DNA from: Austropuccinia psidii
Taxonomy: Eukaryota > Basidiomycota > Pucciniomycetes > Pucciniales > Sphaerophragmiaceae
DNA: 64,000 nucleotides
Assembly (NCBI GenBank): GCA_023105745.1
Contig: JALGQZ010000011.1
Coordinates: 13,416,975 to 13,480,974 of the forward strand
Reading direction: 5' to 3'
This document shows, piece after piece, positions 17,647 to 26,974 of the stretch; the stretch's first letter is position 1, and every line of letters starts with the position of its first letter. Under the pieces are notes generated by a model. That model was not told the DNA's origin and did not search any database. It saw only the letters and a program-made list of their open reading frames with translations. The translations under genes and the position numbers were made by a program.

Positions 17647-19227
17647 TCACACCAGCAAAGAGTTCCCCCCCAAGATTTCCAGACCATATAGATTCAAATC
17701 TTCTTGAGCCCATAACATTTTGTGATACAGTCCTTCTATTTTCATTTGATAATATCCATAAGGCTTCTTCCAGTAAGGATTCCTTAAATTTCCTCTGATT
17801 CCAATAGTTGTTAGTAATTCCAGAAAATCAACATTTGTAAGATTTGATCCAGGTAGTTCTGAAATATGTTTGGTTTGAATTATTGGTGAATCTAGCTCAT
17901 AATCATACAGTTCCTTAAATGTTATTATTGGAAGTATTATGTAATCTTCCAGTCCTTCATATTCTGGTATGTCTTCCTGTATGCCATTTTGATTCTGGGA
18001 GTCATTTGGTAATTCAGATGTAATTCCTTTATTTTGATTAAATAGATCAGTTGCGCTTGAAAAGCAGAATATTTGATCATAGGCATGATTAAATTCTTCT
18101 AGAATGCTAAGTCCAGCTAGCCTTTGTGTATTTTCTGATAACTCTCCTTCTTCTAGATCTTCAAATATTCTTCCTTGCTTATATTTATCTTCCAAATCTT
18201 CATTATTTTGTTGGTATAACTTCAAGTCATCTTCTGATTCTGCTGTTTCCATTTTTTTATCAATCCTCTTTTGAATATTTCTATCCCAAACTTGATCCAT
18301 TTTGTCTTCAGTAATTATGGCACTTTCCTTTTCCAATTCTTCAAATTTTCTTTTTGCCAATGGATTGATTATGTCGTCTTTTATTTTTTCAGGATCACTA
18401 ATGTACCAAGCTTTCTCCTGAAATAAATTGAAATAATCTTCTGTAATTCCTGAGGAATTTGCTTCAGGTGGCTTCAGATCCATTTTAAACTTCTTCTGTG
18501 GGCTTTCTACTTTATCTTCTTCATTCATACCACTTAACTCAAGTGCTAGCCATTTCTCTGGGTCTTCTATGGCCATGTCCAAATTTTTTCTCATCTTCTT
18601 CAGTTCCATTTTTATTTTTTCTATTGCTTCACTATCTTCTACCTTCAATTCATCCTCTTCTGGATCCTTCCCTTTAGATTTTGTTTCAGTTTGAGGTGGA
18701 ATACTTTCTTTAGATGAAGATAATATGCTTGACTTTTCTTCATCTATTATCTGGTTGAAATTTTCAAATACTAAGAAGTCCAGGTAGGTTTTCTCTTCAC
18801 TTTCAAAAGTGACTTCAAGATTTTTAATTTGACCAATTGGCTTCAAAACGTTATCTGTTGATTTTGATGTGTAAGGGCTGATTTTTAATTCTGCTTTTAG
18901 GGCCATTTCCTGAGTTATAACATTCAAGTCATTTTTTGCATCAAAAATAGCTGAGAAGGGTATTTTGTTTGCTTCAAGAAATATTGTCTTCACTCTTGTT
19001 GAAGATTGACTTTCTGTTTCTTCTGTTTCTTTTTTTTTTGGATGATTCTGCTCCATGTATTGACCATTTTCCAATCTCTGAAGATGCACAAAGCTCCATT
19101 CCTCTGGGTGGAGAAATTTCCCAACCCATAGCTTGAGGGTTACATATTGGTAAACATAATCGACGTCCATCTTGCTCTGGATAACTAAATATTTCCCCTT
19201 GCTTGTGTGAAAATTCCAATTTAACAT
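17647..19227 (-). CDS. Element A ORF3: degenerate protease-like domain, acidic region and 'FLELL' domain
   Basis: Up to 526 residues; the useful part begins near 19045, where it takes over from the protease ORF in the +1 frame. Residues about 85-165 (IPFSAIFDAKNDLNVITQEM...) look like a second retropepsin-type fold in which the catalytic D-T/S-G is replaced by D-A-K, so it should be inactive. A long Glu/Lys-rich, probably helical region follows. Residues about 455-515 hold the first copy of the domain found again in ORF4. The stop at 17647 is followed in the next frame by related-looking sequence to 17493. I do not recognise a function; a structural or regulatory part of the polyprotein is plausible. 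Confidence 0.6.
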   Translation of the reverse strand: MLNWNFHTSKGKYLVIQSKMDVDYVYQYVTLKLWVGKFLHPEEWSFVHLQRLENGQYMEQNHPKKKETEETESQSSTRVKTIFLEANKIPFSAIFDAKNDLNVITQEMALKAELKISPYTSKSTDNVLKPIGQIKNLEVTFESEEKTYLDFLVFENFNQIIDEEKSSILSSSKESIPPQTETKSKGKDPEEDELKVEDSEAIEKIKMELKKMRKNLDMAIEDPEKWLALELSGMNEEDKVESPQKKFKMDLKPPEANSSGITEDYFNLFQEKAWYISDPEKIKDDIINPLAKRKFEELEKESAIITEDKMDQVWDRNIQKRIDKKMETAESEDDLKLYQQNNEDLEDKYKQGRIFEDLEEGELSENTQRLAGLSILEEFNHAYDQIFCFSSATDLFNQNKGITSELPNDSQNQNGIQEDIPEYEGLEDYIILPIITFKELYDYELDSPIIQTKHISELPGSNLTNVDFLELLTTIGIRGNLRNPYWKKPYGYYQMKIEGLYHKMLWAQEDLNLYGLEILGGNSLLV

Positions 19228-20542
19228 TATTATCTGCTAAAAATGGTCTTCCAAGTATGGTGTGTACAGCTCCTTTTGCTATGAATAAATGAATTTCTTT
19301 TTCTTCTCCTGTTATCATAGTAATTGGTGTAAATTCTGAGAGTCCAACCAAGGATGTGGTATGTCCACCAATTCCTCTGAGATTCATATTGAGCTTTCTA
19401 CTTGTAAGTGAGGCTTGAATTGCAATTTCCTCTGGTATTATATTAATTTCTGATCCAGTATCCACCAATGCCATTATAGGATATTCTTCTCTTCCAATAA
19501 ATACTTCCATAAGTCCAAGTGGGCATGCATAATGTAATCTTGGGGTATCATAGTCCCGTAGCTTTACTGAGAGTAGTCTTTCTTGAATATTTGACGTATT
19601 GACTGATTTTATTACTTCTTTTTCCTGGGTAGTTAAATTTTGTAGTCTATCAATAAAGGTTGGTGACATTGATAATATTTCTTCAAGAGTAAGATTTATC
19701 TTTTGTTCAAGTATTCTCTTAATCACATGTTCAATTATTATCTTTGGGTTATTGGGTGTAGATTTTACCTTGTTTTTTAATTCCATCTTTTGTGAATCCT
19801 GTCTAAGTACCTCCTTATTTTTTTCCTTGGAAATGATTTCAATATCATCATTATATACTTCCTTTCCTTCTTGTGTTTTCTTATATTTTGTTGGAATTAG
19901 AACTCTTATTTCTTCTTCTGCCTCATCTTCCTCGTGGTAGGCACCTGGTATCTTCTTTTTAAAGGGTTTGTGTGTTTCATTTTTATCCTCTTGCTGGGTT
20001 TCACTTTGAGTTTCCTGTCTTGCAGCTCTTTGCCTTGTCTGTCTAAGCCCAACATTTATTTGAATATTTTCATTTGCTGGTGATATTTGAGGAGGTTTCC
20101 AGTTTCCCCATTCTTCTATTTGAGCTATAGCTGCTGCCTTCTCACCTTTACTTTCCTCAATTACTGTTGTTTCTTGCTTCTTTTGGGGTGGATTTGATTG
20201 TTCCATCATTTTCTTTGTAAAATCCTTCTGCTCTTTGGCAAAATGTCTAACTAATTCTTTTGCAGATTTAGGGCCTTCTGTGGGTACTCTTTGAAAATTT
20301 GTAAAAAGATATGTTCCTCCACGCTTCAAGACAATTCTTTTCTCCAAGTCTTCTGTGAGGTGATTACATCTTATTGCGGAATGTCCTTCTTCTAAGCAGT
20401 AATAACACTTCAGTAGCTGTCTTGGAGCAATTTGTGCTGGAACATATGGGTAGTAAAGGATATCTTGGCCTGAGTGGCTGTGAGTTTTGTGTAACTTTCT
20501 GATCTTGATTATTGCCTGCTTGTATTTTATTTGGAGATTCAA
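18974..20542 (-). CDS. Element A zinc knuckle and aspartic protease ORF
   Basis: A 522-codon open frame overlapping gag. The first part carries a zinc knuckle (CYYCLEEGHSAIRC, C-x2-C-x4-H-x4-C, residues about 48-61). Near residue 358 is a retropepsin active site (ALVDTGSEINIIP), followed about 75 residues later by ILGRPFLAD, the usual second half of the fold. It would cleave the element polyprotein. It sits +1 to gag; the knuckle belongs with gag, so the first residues come from gag through a frameshift near 20468-20474. It runs into ORF3 at a run of ten A (19030-19039), where the next frame is again +1. Confidence 0.85.
   Translation of the reverse strand: MNLQIKYKQAIIKIRKLHKTHSHSGQDILYYPYVPAQIAPRQLLKCYYCLEEGHSAIRCNHLTEDLEKRIVLKRGGTYLFTNFQRVPTEGPKSAKELVRHFAKEQKDFTKKMMEQSNPPQKKQETTVIEESKGEKAAAIAQIEEWGNWKPPQISPANENIQINVGLRQTRQRAARQETQSETQQEDKNETHKPFKKKIPGAYHEEDEAEEEIRVLIPTKYKKTQEGKEVYNDDIEIISKEKNKEVLRQDSQKMELKNKVKSTPNNPKIIIEHVIKRILEQKINLTLEEILSMSPTFIDRLQNLTTQEKEVIKSVNTSNIQERLLSVKLRDYDTPRLHYACPLGLMEVFIGREEYPIMALVDTGSEINIIPEEIAIQASLTSRKLNMNLRGIGGHTTSLVGLSEFTPITMITGEEKEIHLFIAKGAVHTILGRPFLADNNVKLEFSHKQGEIFSYPEQDGRRLCLPICNPQAMGWEISPPRGMELCASSEIGKWSIHGAESSKKKRNRRNRKSIFNKSEDNIS
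19030..19039 (-). other. A10 run at the protease/ORF3 frame change
   Basis: On the minus strand ten A follow TCC. Before the run the protease frame makes sense; after it the ORF3 frame reads on (KKKETEETES against KKKRNRRNRK). One A fewer would fuse the two frames, so this may be a slippage site, a polymorphic homopolymer or a sequencing error. Confidence 0.55.
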
Positions 20543-21719
20543 CTACTTCTGAAAGGTGTTTGAGCTGATTCAATACTTGCTTAACTGATTCCTTCCCAGT
20601 ATCCTTTGATTGATGCCCTTGTGGCTGAGGATTTTGAATTTTTTGGGTAAGATCTTTCATTTGCTTTAAGACTTCTTCCCAGCTTTCCTCTTCAAACCTA
20701 GCTTTCTTCTCTTGTGACTTTGGTTGTGAAAATTCCTTCTGTTGAATTAAGACTTTGGCTTCTAAATCTTGTTCAATATATAACTTTAAGATTTCCAATC
20801 TTGGAATGATATAACCACCATCCAAAGCTTGCACCATGGCCTTATCTTTAATCATTTCTTTGTAAATAGATTCTTGAACACTCGAGGAAAGACTGGCCAA
20901 AATTTCTTGATTGTGATTGATATCTCCTTGTATATATTGATACCTTCTGAGATAATTAATAATAGATTCATATTCACCAATGAACTTTTTATATTGGGTC
21001 ATATTTCTAATTCCCCCTTCTTGTTGAATCTTTGTAAATAATTGAGTAATTGAGGACAGCTTGTATCTTCTTTCAGGTGACACTGTTCCCCATCTCCTCT
21101 TCATATCCAATTTTAATTGCTCCCAATTGCCAGTTTCATATCCGGGCATTCCTTCAATATGGTAGCTAATTTCTTGATCTTTAGTCCAAAAGGATATCTG
21201 TCTTGCTATATCCCTTCCACTTGCTCCTTCAATTTCTGCTATATTTTCTACTCTTTTAATAAATCTTTCCACTTCCTTTCCATCAAACCATAAATTATAA
21301 TCCTTTGGTCTGATCTTGACAATGAGTGTATTTTTTCCTGGGATTTCTTGTTGCAATGGGCTTGAAGCCTGTGCATGAATATTAACCCGCTTTGGTAGAG
21401 TATTTGGTCTTTCTGAAGTGAATGGAGTTGATGAGACCATAGGCCTTGAAAATGGTGATGGTGACCCTTCTTGTCTAAAGATTCTTGGCATGCTTGTAGT
21501 TTCTTCCATTGGGCTGTTTTCTGCGGTAAAACTTGACTCTTTCCTTTTCCCTTCTTTATTAAGGAGTTCAATTAATTCTTGTTGCATTTCCAACATTCTT
21601 TGATGAAGTCTTTCTACATCAGAAATATCTTCTTGTCCTTGAATGGTCTCTTCATTTATAATTTCTTCTTTGGATTCATCTGGATTGTGTGGTATCTTTG
21701 ATGATGATGCTGAATCCAT
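20364..21719 (-). CDS. Element A Gag
   Basis: A 451-codon frame from MDSASSSKIP. The first 110 residues are acidic, Gln/Glu-rich and likely coiled coil. A capsid-type region follows (VKIRPKDYNLWFDGKEVERF, then YETGNWEQLKLDMKRRWG and the YKKFIGEYESIINYLRR region). This resembles basidiomycete Ty3 gag by layout, but I name no family. The C-terminal 60 residues in this frame are out-of-frame reading of the zinc-knuckle region; the true protein switches frame near 20470. Gag forms the particle. Upstream ATGs are absent from this frame for some distance. Confidence 0.8.
   Translation of the reverse strand: MDSASSSKIPHNPDESKEEIINEETIQGQEDISDVERLHQRMLEMQQELIELLNKEGKRKESSFTAENSPMEETTSMPRIFRQEGSPSPFSRPMVSSTPFTSERPNTLPKRVNIHAQASSPLQQEIPGKNTLIVKIRPKDYNLWFDGKEVERFIKRVENIAEIEGASGRDIARQISFWTKDQEISYHIEGMPGYETGNWEQLKLDMKRRWGTVSPERRYKLSSITQLFTKIQQEGGIRNMTQYKKFIGEYESIINYLRRYQYIQGDINHNQEILASLSSSVQESIYKEMIKDKAMVQALDGGYIIPRLEILKLYIEQDLEAKVLIQQKEFSQPKSQEKKARFEEESWEEVLKQMKDLTQKIQNPQPQGHQSKDTGKESVKQVLNQLKHLSEVVESPNKIQAGNNQDQKVTQNSQPLRPRYPLLPICSSTNCSKTATEVLLLLRRRTFRNKM
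20468..20474 (-). promoter_or_regulatory. Candidate +1 frameshift site CTC-AGG-C (gag to zinc knuckle/protease)
   Basis: In gag phase the sense strand reads CCA CTC AGG CCA. Skipping one base after CTC gives GGC CAA GAT ATC, the frame that continues into the zinc knuckle. The heptamer differs by one base from the Ty1 +1 site CTT-AGG-C. The overlap runs only from 20364 to 20542, and this heptamer sits inside it just before the knuckle. Confidence 0.5.
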
Positions 21720-22103
21720 ATTGATATATTCTTTATTTATTTTCTCTTTTTCACTTTTCTTTTCAATTTCAAATAGTTCCTTGAGTAATTTCTGAAAATA
21801 ATCTGTAACTATCTGTTGATCTTTCTTCTTAGTTCTTGGTGTACCAACTGGTATACTATAATCTATAGGTGATTCTTCTCCAGGTGGTGTTTCTCCTCTT
21901 TTTGGATAATAATAGTGAAATGATTTTGTTGAAGAACTTGATGGTGATGATGATTTAGAATTTTCTGGTTTTTCTTATTCCAGATTGACTTGATAGGTGC
22001 TTGAAATTGTTTATTGATAAAAGGCTTTTTCTTTTTATGGACTAAATTTGATTTTTTTTTTTTTGATAATTGATGGATTATTGATGATTGAAGTTGTTGT
22101 TGG
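21720..22103 (-). other. Leader of element A
   Basis: Sequence between primer site and gag start. Lys/Ser- or His-rich frames on the minus strand have no recognisable features. No signal seen beyond the primer site. Confidence 0.55.
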
Positions 22104-22120
22104 CCACTGTTGGGACACCA
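22104..22120 (-). promoter_or_regulatory. Primer-binding site of element A
   Basis: On the sense strand, two bases after the LTR end, TGGTGTCCCAACAGTGG begins with TGG, as expected for the complement of a tRNA 3' CCA end. I cannot assign the tRNA from the window; the tRNA-Trp gene at 59133 does not match. This contrasts with B and C, which seem to self-prime. Confidence 0.65.
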
Positions 22121-22490
22121 GATGTGGGAACTCCTTTTGGTGTGGGATGAAATAAGGCAGTACCTTGAGGGGGAAATTATTGGTAAGTATGTTTTGAATT
22201 TCAGAATTTTCCAATAACCATGGGTGCTAAGGTGTATTAGCTGCCCCTCTAAATAATACTGAATAGTCAGCCTACAGAGAATCACAAAATAAAATAAGAT
22301 TTGTGGCTTTAACAGATAGAGAAGACTTATCAGCAGTCTCTAAATCAGACCTATCAATAACACTACAGTAAAAAACTCTGATCTAAAATTTCTGATAAAA
22401 TAAACACTAGATTTTTTCATTTTATTTTAATAAAAGTGATGATAATATATATATATATATGTTTTGGGTTTCTGTTATTTTAATGAAACT

Positions 22491-23050
22491 AATAAGAATA
22501 TTTTTTTTGTTTTTTTTAAGTATGATAAGAATATATATATTTTTTATGGTTTTAGGTTGATTATAATGATTTTTTTTTGATATCAGTACTAATAATAAGA
22601 CTACTGGATTTGATTCTTTTAGGATTTTTTTTTTTAATACTGAGTTTATCTCACTACTACTTCTCTTTGTTAATAACACTAAGCTTTTGAGCAAGGCTAC
22701 TAAGCTTTAACTACGGTTATACTACTATTCTTTACTAACACTAAGCTACTGAGCAAGGCTACTGAGCTTTTACTACGGTTTATACTACTAATAAGAATAT
22801 TTTTTTTTGTTTTTTTTTAAGAATAATAAGAATATATATATTTTTGATGGTTTTAAGTTGATTATAATGATTTTTTTTTGATATGAGTACTAATAATAAG
22901 ACTACTGGATTTGATTCTTTTAGGTTTTTTTTTTTAATACTGAGTTTATATCACTACTACTCCTCTTTGTTAATAACACTAAGCTTTTGAGCAAGGCTAC
23001 TAAGCTTTAACTACGGTTATACTACTATTCTTTACTAATACTAAGCTACT
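22491..23050. repeat. 299-bp direct duplication inside A's LTR
   Basis: Sequence starting 'aataagaata' at 22491 repeats from 22790, including the 'actaagcttttgagcaaggctact' type blocks, with few differences. It lies downstream of the TATA box in the sense direction, so it would be in the transcribed R/U5 part. Confidence 0.85.
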
Positions 23051-23173
23051 GAGCTTTTCACTACTAAAACACTACTACTATTCTAGATATCCTGCTAGTT
23101 CAGGGATGGTTGTGATCCTGGATAGTGGGAACTTTTTCCATGATGATGGGAGAAATGAGGGAGAGAGGACCTC

Positions 23174-23181
23174 TATTTATA
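23174..23181 (-). promoter_or_regulatory. TATA box in element A's 5' LTR
   Basis: The sense strand reads GCTATAAATAGAGG. A start about 30 bp further, near 23145, would give a U3 of about 1.4 kb and a transcribed R/U5 of about 1 kb. Confidence 0.6.
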
Positions 23182-23284
23182 GCTTTTGGGCCTCCATAGA
23201 GCTTCTCAAAATAGGGTACTTAGAAAAAATCATAGTTGAGATCTTTTAGCTGGTGAGACGTGTAGTTTTGGTGTAGCAACGTGT

Positions 23285-24165
23285 TTGCTGAGAGAATTAT
23301 GCTGGTGGTGCTTTTCTTATCAAAATCATGTGATGTATTTGAGATAATTTGGCTGGTGAGAGTTTCTTTTTATCAGGGTCATGTGAGGTCATTGAGATAA
23401 TATGGCTTGTGATGTTTTCTTGAAGGTGGGGAAAGTATTTTTTTGTTTCTATTTTTACGTATGTTATGAGAGAATTATGCTGGTGGTTCTTTTCCTTATC
23501 AAAATCATGTGATGTATTTGAGATAATTTGGCTGGTGAGTTTTTCTTTTTGCCAAGAAAGTGGAGAAAATACAGCTCCTGAAAATTGAACTGTCTTCTAG
23601 TCATATGATATATATGAGAGAATTATGCTGGTGTTTCTGTTTCTTATCAAAATCATGTGATGTCTTTGAGATAATTTGGCTGGTGATGTTTTCTTGAAGG
23701 TGGGGAAAGTATTTTTTTGTTTCTATTTTTTACATATGTTATGAGAGAATGATGCTGGTGGTTCTTTTTCTTATCAAAATCATGTGATGTCTTCGAGATA
23801 ATTTTGCTGTTGACACTTTCATTTTTGGTGACTTTGTTACGTATTTTCTGAGAGAATTATGCTGGTGGTCCTTTCCCTTATCCAAATCATGTGATGTATT
23901 TGAGATAATTTGGCTGGTGAGTTTTTCTTTTTTCCAAGAAAGTGGAGAAAATACAGCTCCTGACAATTGAGCTTTCTTCTAGTCATATGATATATATGAG
24001 AGAATTATGCTGGTGCTTTATGTTTCTTATCAAAATCATGTGATGTGTTTGAGATAATTTGGCTGGTGGGATTCTCTTTTTGCCAAGAAAGTGGAGAAAA
24101 TACAGCTCCATACAATTGCAAATTCTTCTAGTCATATGACATATATGAGAAAATTATGCTGGTGT
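23285..24165. repeat. Tandem 130-150-bp units in U3 of element A
   Basis: 'attatgctggtg' or a one-base variant recurs near 23296, 23473, 23623, 23751, 23858, 24005 and 24154, each with 'cttatcaaaatcatgtgatgt' and 'gagataatttggctggtg' following. Such U3 arrays commonly act as enhancers; that role is inferred. Confidence 0.8.
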
Positions 24166-24590
24166 TTCTGTTTTAGTATTGTATCATTTCATATGGAGAT
24201 TGCATCATTTCTATCAAGTTTGCTGCGTGCCATTATTACTAAGCAAACATTTGTTCTTGGAAAATATATTGTAATTTTATGCATAGCCTTGAGGTATTTC
24301 TTCTTTCAATTGAATCAAGGTGGGGAAAATACAGCTTCTGATGCTTTGGTCTATTTTCATATACCTTTATTTAGATTAACTGCCTTTAATGACGTAATTT
24401 TTTATTGATGATGCGATAAGGTGGATATATCCTTTGATACTATACTGTTTTGATAAGATCTTGAGGCTGTGTATTGTATATTTCTTTTTGAGATTTGTAG
24501 TTGTAATGTGTAAATATGTTTTGCGTATTACCATTTTTTTTTGTTTTATTGGTAAGCTTAAAACTGGTACTAATGGTATGGAATACCACA

Positions 24591-24891
24591 CCGTGGGCTG
24601 TGGTCTGCAGTCCATGGGAGCTATTGGAGGCCCCCTGGGCCCAATTTGCTGGGGACCCAGGGTGAGCAAGGGGCCCAGAATTGGCCCAAGCCCAATTTTC
24701 ACCATATATGGCCTGGACCCATTGATGGGGTCCAGGACCATCAAGATCCTGGCCTCCCCAAAGTTGCAGGGGAGGCCCTGAGTGATGAGTTCAGCCCCAA
24801 AGGGGTATGAACCTTCACCTTAGAGGCTTTGAGGGGGGGCATAATTGAGTTATGGCCCCCATTCCCTTGAGGTCAAAATCTTTTTCTTGAT
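24591..24891. other. Sequence between element A and the cysteine-cluster gene
   Basis: Unusually GC-rich for this window, with many GGCC-containing words and G- or C-runs. No LTR end, RNA gene or coding frame recognised. It may hold the promoter of the gene that follows. Confidence 0.5.
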
Positions 24892-26123
24892 ATGGAGTGG
24901 ATTGATTATGATGTCTTGAATCTTCTGCTTGCATATTCTTCAGTTATGAGTTCCAAACTGACTGAACTCACTGAATCTTCTCCTTCTGCACCTCCACCGT
25001 CTGTTCTTTGTGGTTCTGGCTTCTTCAGTCAATTGTCCTCCCCTTCCATGGCGTCTTCTGGTCATTTTGATCCCTCCCGAACATATGATGGGTTCAGAGA
25101 AGTTGAAGTTCTTGATCCTGCCTGTAATGAATGTTTGGCCAAGGGTAAGGATTGCTTTCAACATTACAATCCTCAATCGTCAAAATGCCATTTTTTCTTC
25201 ATTGGAAAGAAACCATGTTGTCGTACCGGGTCAGCTTTGTCCAACGTCAGGAGGCATTTATGGAGCAGAAAGAATGGGCCTTATGGGCAGGAATTCCCCA
25301 TTCTTGAGGAACCTACTCCTGATGCAACCTCGGGATTTTCTCAATGTGAGTGATTTGCATATCTTGATTGAATTGGTACTGATATTTTGATGTAGTGACT
25401 GGTTCCAGGCAGAGGGATGTGGCAAGATGGACTAATGTTGGAGGGCCAATTCCAGTTGGTGGTAGGCCCATACATTACAGCTCAGAAGTCCCAATCTCCA
25501 GGACCAATACTGATGGAGTAGTGAAGGTAGTGAAAAAGATAAGAAGGATTTCTGATTCCCCATCTGATCCAGATGCTGAGGGGAGTGATGCGTTGGATGG
25601 TGAAGAAGTTGAAGTTGTTCCTCATTCAGTTGGCTATCCATCCAGCAATTCCTCTGCTCAGCCTCTTGCCAACAGATTCCAAAGCCAAGTAATTCCCAGT
25701 ACCCCCAGAGCCTTCCAACCAACGCTTGCTTCCATTCCTTCCACAATTCCTCCTCCTTCACCAGCTACTTCCCATGCCAGGCCTTCCTTGAATCCAGCAG
25801 TAAGGCCATCACCAGTCCAACCATCCAGAATCTCACCCATGACTACCTCTCGTCAACTCCAACCTGAGGCCAGCTCCAGTAGAAGAAGGGATGGTTTGTC
25901 TCCTTTACCGTTTCCTGCTGCTCAAGTGTTTCAAAGAAGGTATCGTTGGCCAATCCGAGTTACCAGAGAGCATCCCAATGCAGCAAGTGAAAATCAAGAT
26001 GCTGTGGCCAGATTATTCAGGAGGGTTGATAGAAATAGCAGAGAGGTGATCATGTATGCCAATGATAGAATGATTCCAGGGACTGCTTCTGAAGAGATGG
26101 CTGCTAAATTTGCCTGGTATTAA
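24892..26123 (+). CDS. Two-exon gene with a degenerate Zn2Cys6-like cysteine cluster
   Basis: Exon 1 is 24892-25345 and exon 2 is 25396-26123, joined by a 50-nt intron (CAAT|gtgagt ... gatgtag|TGACTGG, phase 1), giving 393 residues. The join reads GFSQLTGSRQRD, which matches my memory of an abundant rust-fungus protein family. Residues 78-109 follow C-x2-C-x6-C-x10-C and, later, Cys109, the spacing of a fungal Zn2Cys6 DNA-binding cluster, except that the expected fifth Cys (102) is Phe. The middle is Ser/Pro-rich and disordered, with an acidic patch; the C-terminus (RRYRWPIRVTREH...) is basic then helical. ATG 24949 is an alternative start (374 residues). Because I remember many copies in rusts, it may itself be carried by a mobile element. 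Function unknown. Confidence 0.75.
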
Positions 26124-26465
26124 GATGAGTTGATAAATGACTTCCAGAGAACTTTTGATTATTTAGGTAGAGATAACTAGTTTTTCTTTTCCTTTTTTGT
26201 GTTTGGTTTGACTTCTATCCCCACTCTTATAGCTACTAAAAAATGAAAAAAAAAGATAATGGAACCTCCCAATACATGATTTGGGGAGGGGATGCTTCTG
26301 CTTTAAAGAAATAAAAGAAAGAAAATTATACAAGTAAAGAAAGAAAGAAATAAAAGAATAAGAGAAAATGAGCGTAAAGAAAGAAATAAAGAAAAATCCT
26401 GATGGCTGGTCCTCCTTGTGGTGAGTTGCTTGATTCTGGCCAAGAAGTGTCTGAAGAATGAAAAC

Positions 26466-26583
26466 CAAGCATTTGATGCTCATAGAGTGGCCAAGGTAAT
26501 GTTTTACAAGAAGTAGAACCCTCAGGGATTCATACCAGGAGATGGAACTTACTTTCATAACTTCCACTCCCCACCAAGCACCA
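26466..26583 (-). repeat. 120-bp 3' module of element C, copy 1
   Basis: Shares AGTGGCCAAGGT, CCTCAGGGA, ACCAGGAG and ACTTACTTT with the modules in B, ending CCACCAAGCACC. The sense strand carries AAAGTAAGT. Confidence 0.65.
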
Positions 26584-26856
26584 TAAAACTGAAATAATTT
26601 GCCATAAATGACTTCTGACATGAATTGCCATAAATGACTTCTGAAATGAATTGCCATAAATGACTTCTGAAATTAATTGCCATAAATGACTTTACTTAAT
26701 GAATGTCTTGAATTATGATGATTGGCATAAATGGAATGATGAATAAAAAGAAAAAAAAAAGAAAAAGAAAGAAAGAAACATTTGGCCATATCTTGATAAG
26801 GTCCAAGTGGAGGTTATTGATGTCGTATGCTTCCTGAACCTGTCCAAAGAATTGAC

Positions 26857-26974
26857 AAGTGCTCACAAAGTGGCCAAGGTGATGCTTACAACAACATATG
26901 GGTAGAATACCCCCTTAAAGGTGCATGCCAGGAGAGGAACTTACTTTCATAACTTCTTCTCCCCACCAAGCACC
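26857..26974 (-). repeat. 120-bp 3' module of element C, copy 2
   Basis: Starts GTGCTCACAAAGTGGCCAAG and ends CCACCAAGCACC, directly after the pol stop in the sense direction, as in B. Confidence 0.65.

Larger units (their letters stand above)
1..24590 (-). mobile_element. Element A: very large Ty3-type LTR retrotransposon, truncated by the window and interrupted by element B
   Basis: The left LTR (visible from base 1 to 1060) matches 23531-24590 at a constant offset of 23530, so the two are the LTRs of one element. Reading on the minus strand, the order is 5' LTR (22123-24590), primer site, gag, zinc knuckle/protease, two extra ORFs, a repeat-rich stretch, RT, RNase H, integrase, purine tract, 3' LTR. 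This gag-PR-RT-RH-IN order is that of Ty3/gypsy elements. LTR termini are TGTGG and CCACA. Removing B plus one target copy (9907 bp) and adding the unseen 1.4 kb of the left LTR gives about 16 kb, long for this superfamily. The right flank is ccgtg; the left flank is outside the window, so the target duplication cannot be tested. Coding capacity is broken by B and by a 1-nt frameshift. Confidence 0.9.
22123..24590 (-). repeat. 5' LTR of element A
   Basis: 2468 bp from TGTGGGAAC to GAATACCACA; the last 1060 bp match the left LTR. The inner edge is set by the TGTGG/CCACA termini and by the TGG-type primer site beside it. U3 holds tandem units; a TATA box on the minus strand lies at 23174-23181. 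Confidence 0.85.

Noticed and set aside
24434..24781. Plus-strand frame across A's right LTR end
   Set aside because: It spans an element boundary, with no homology or splice context.
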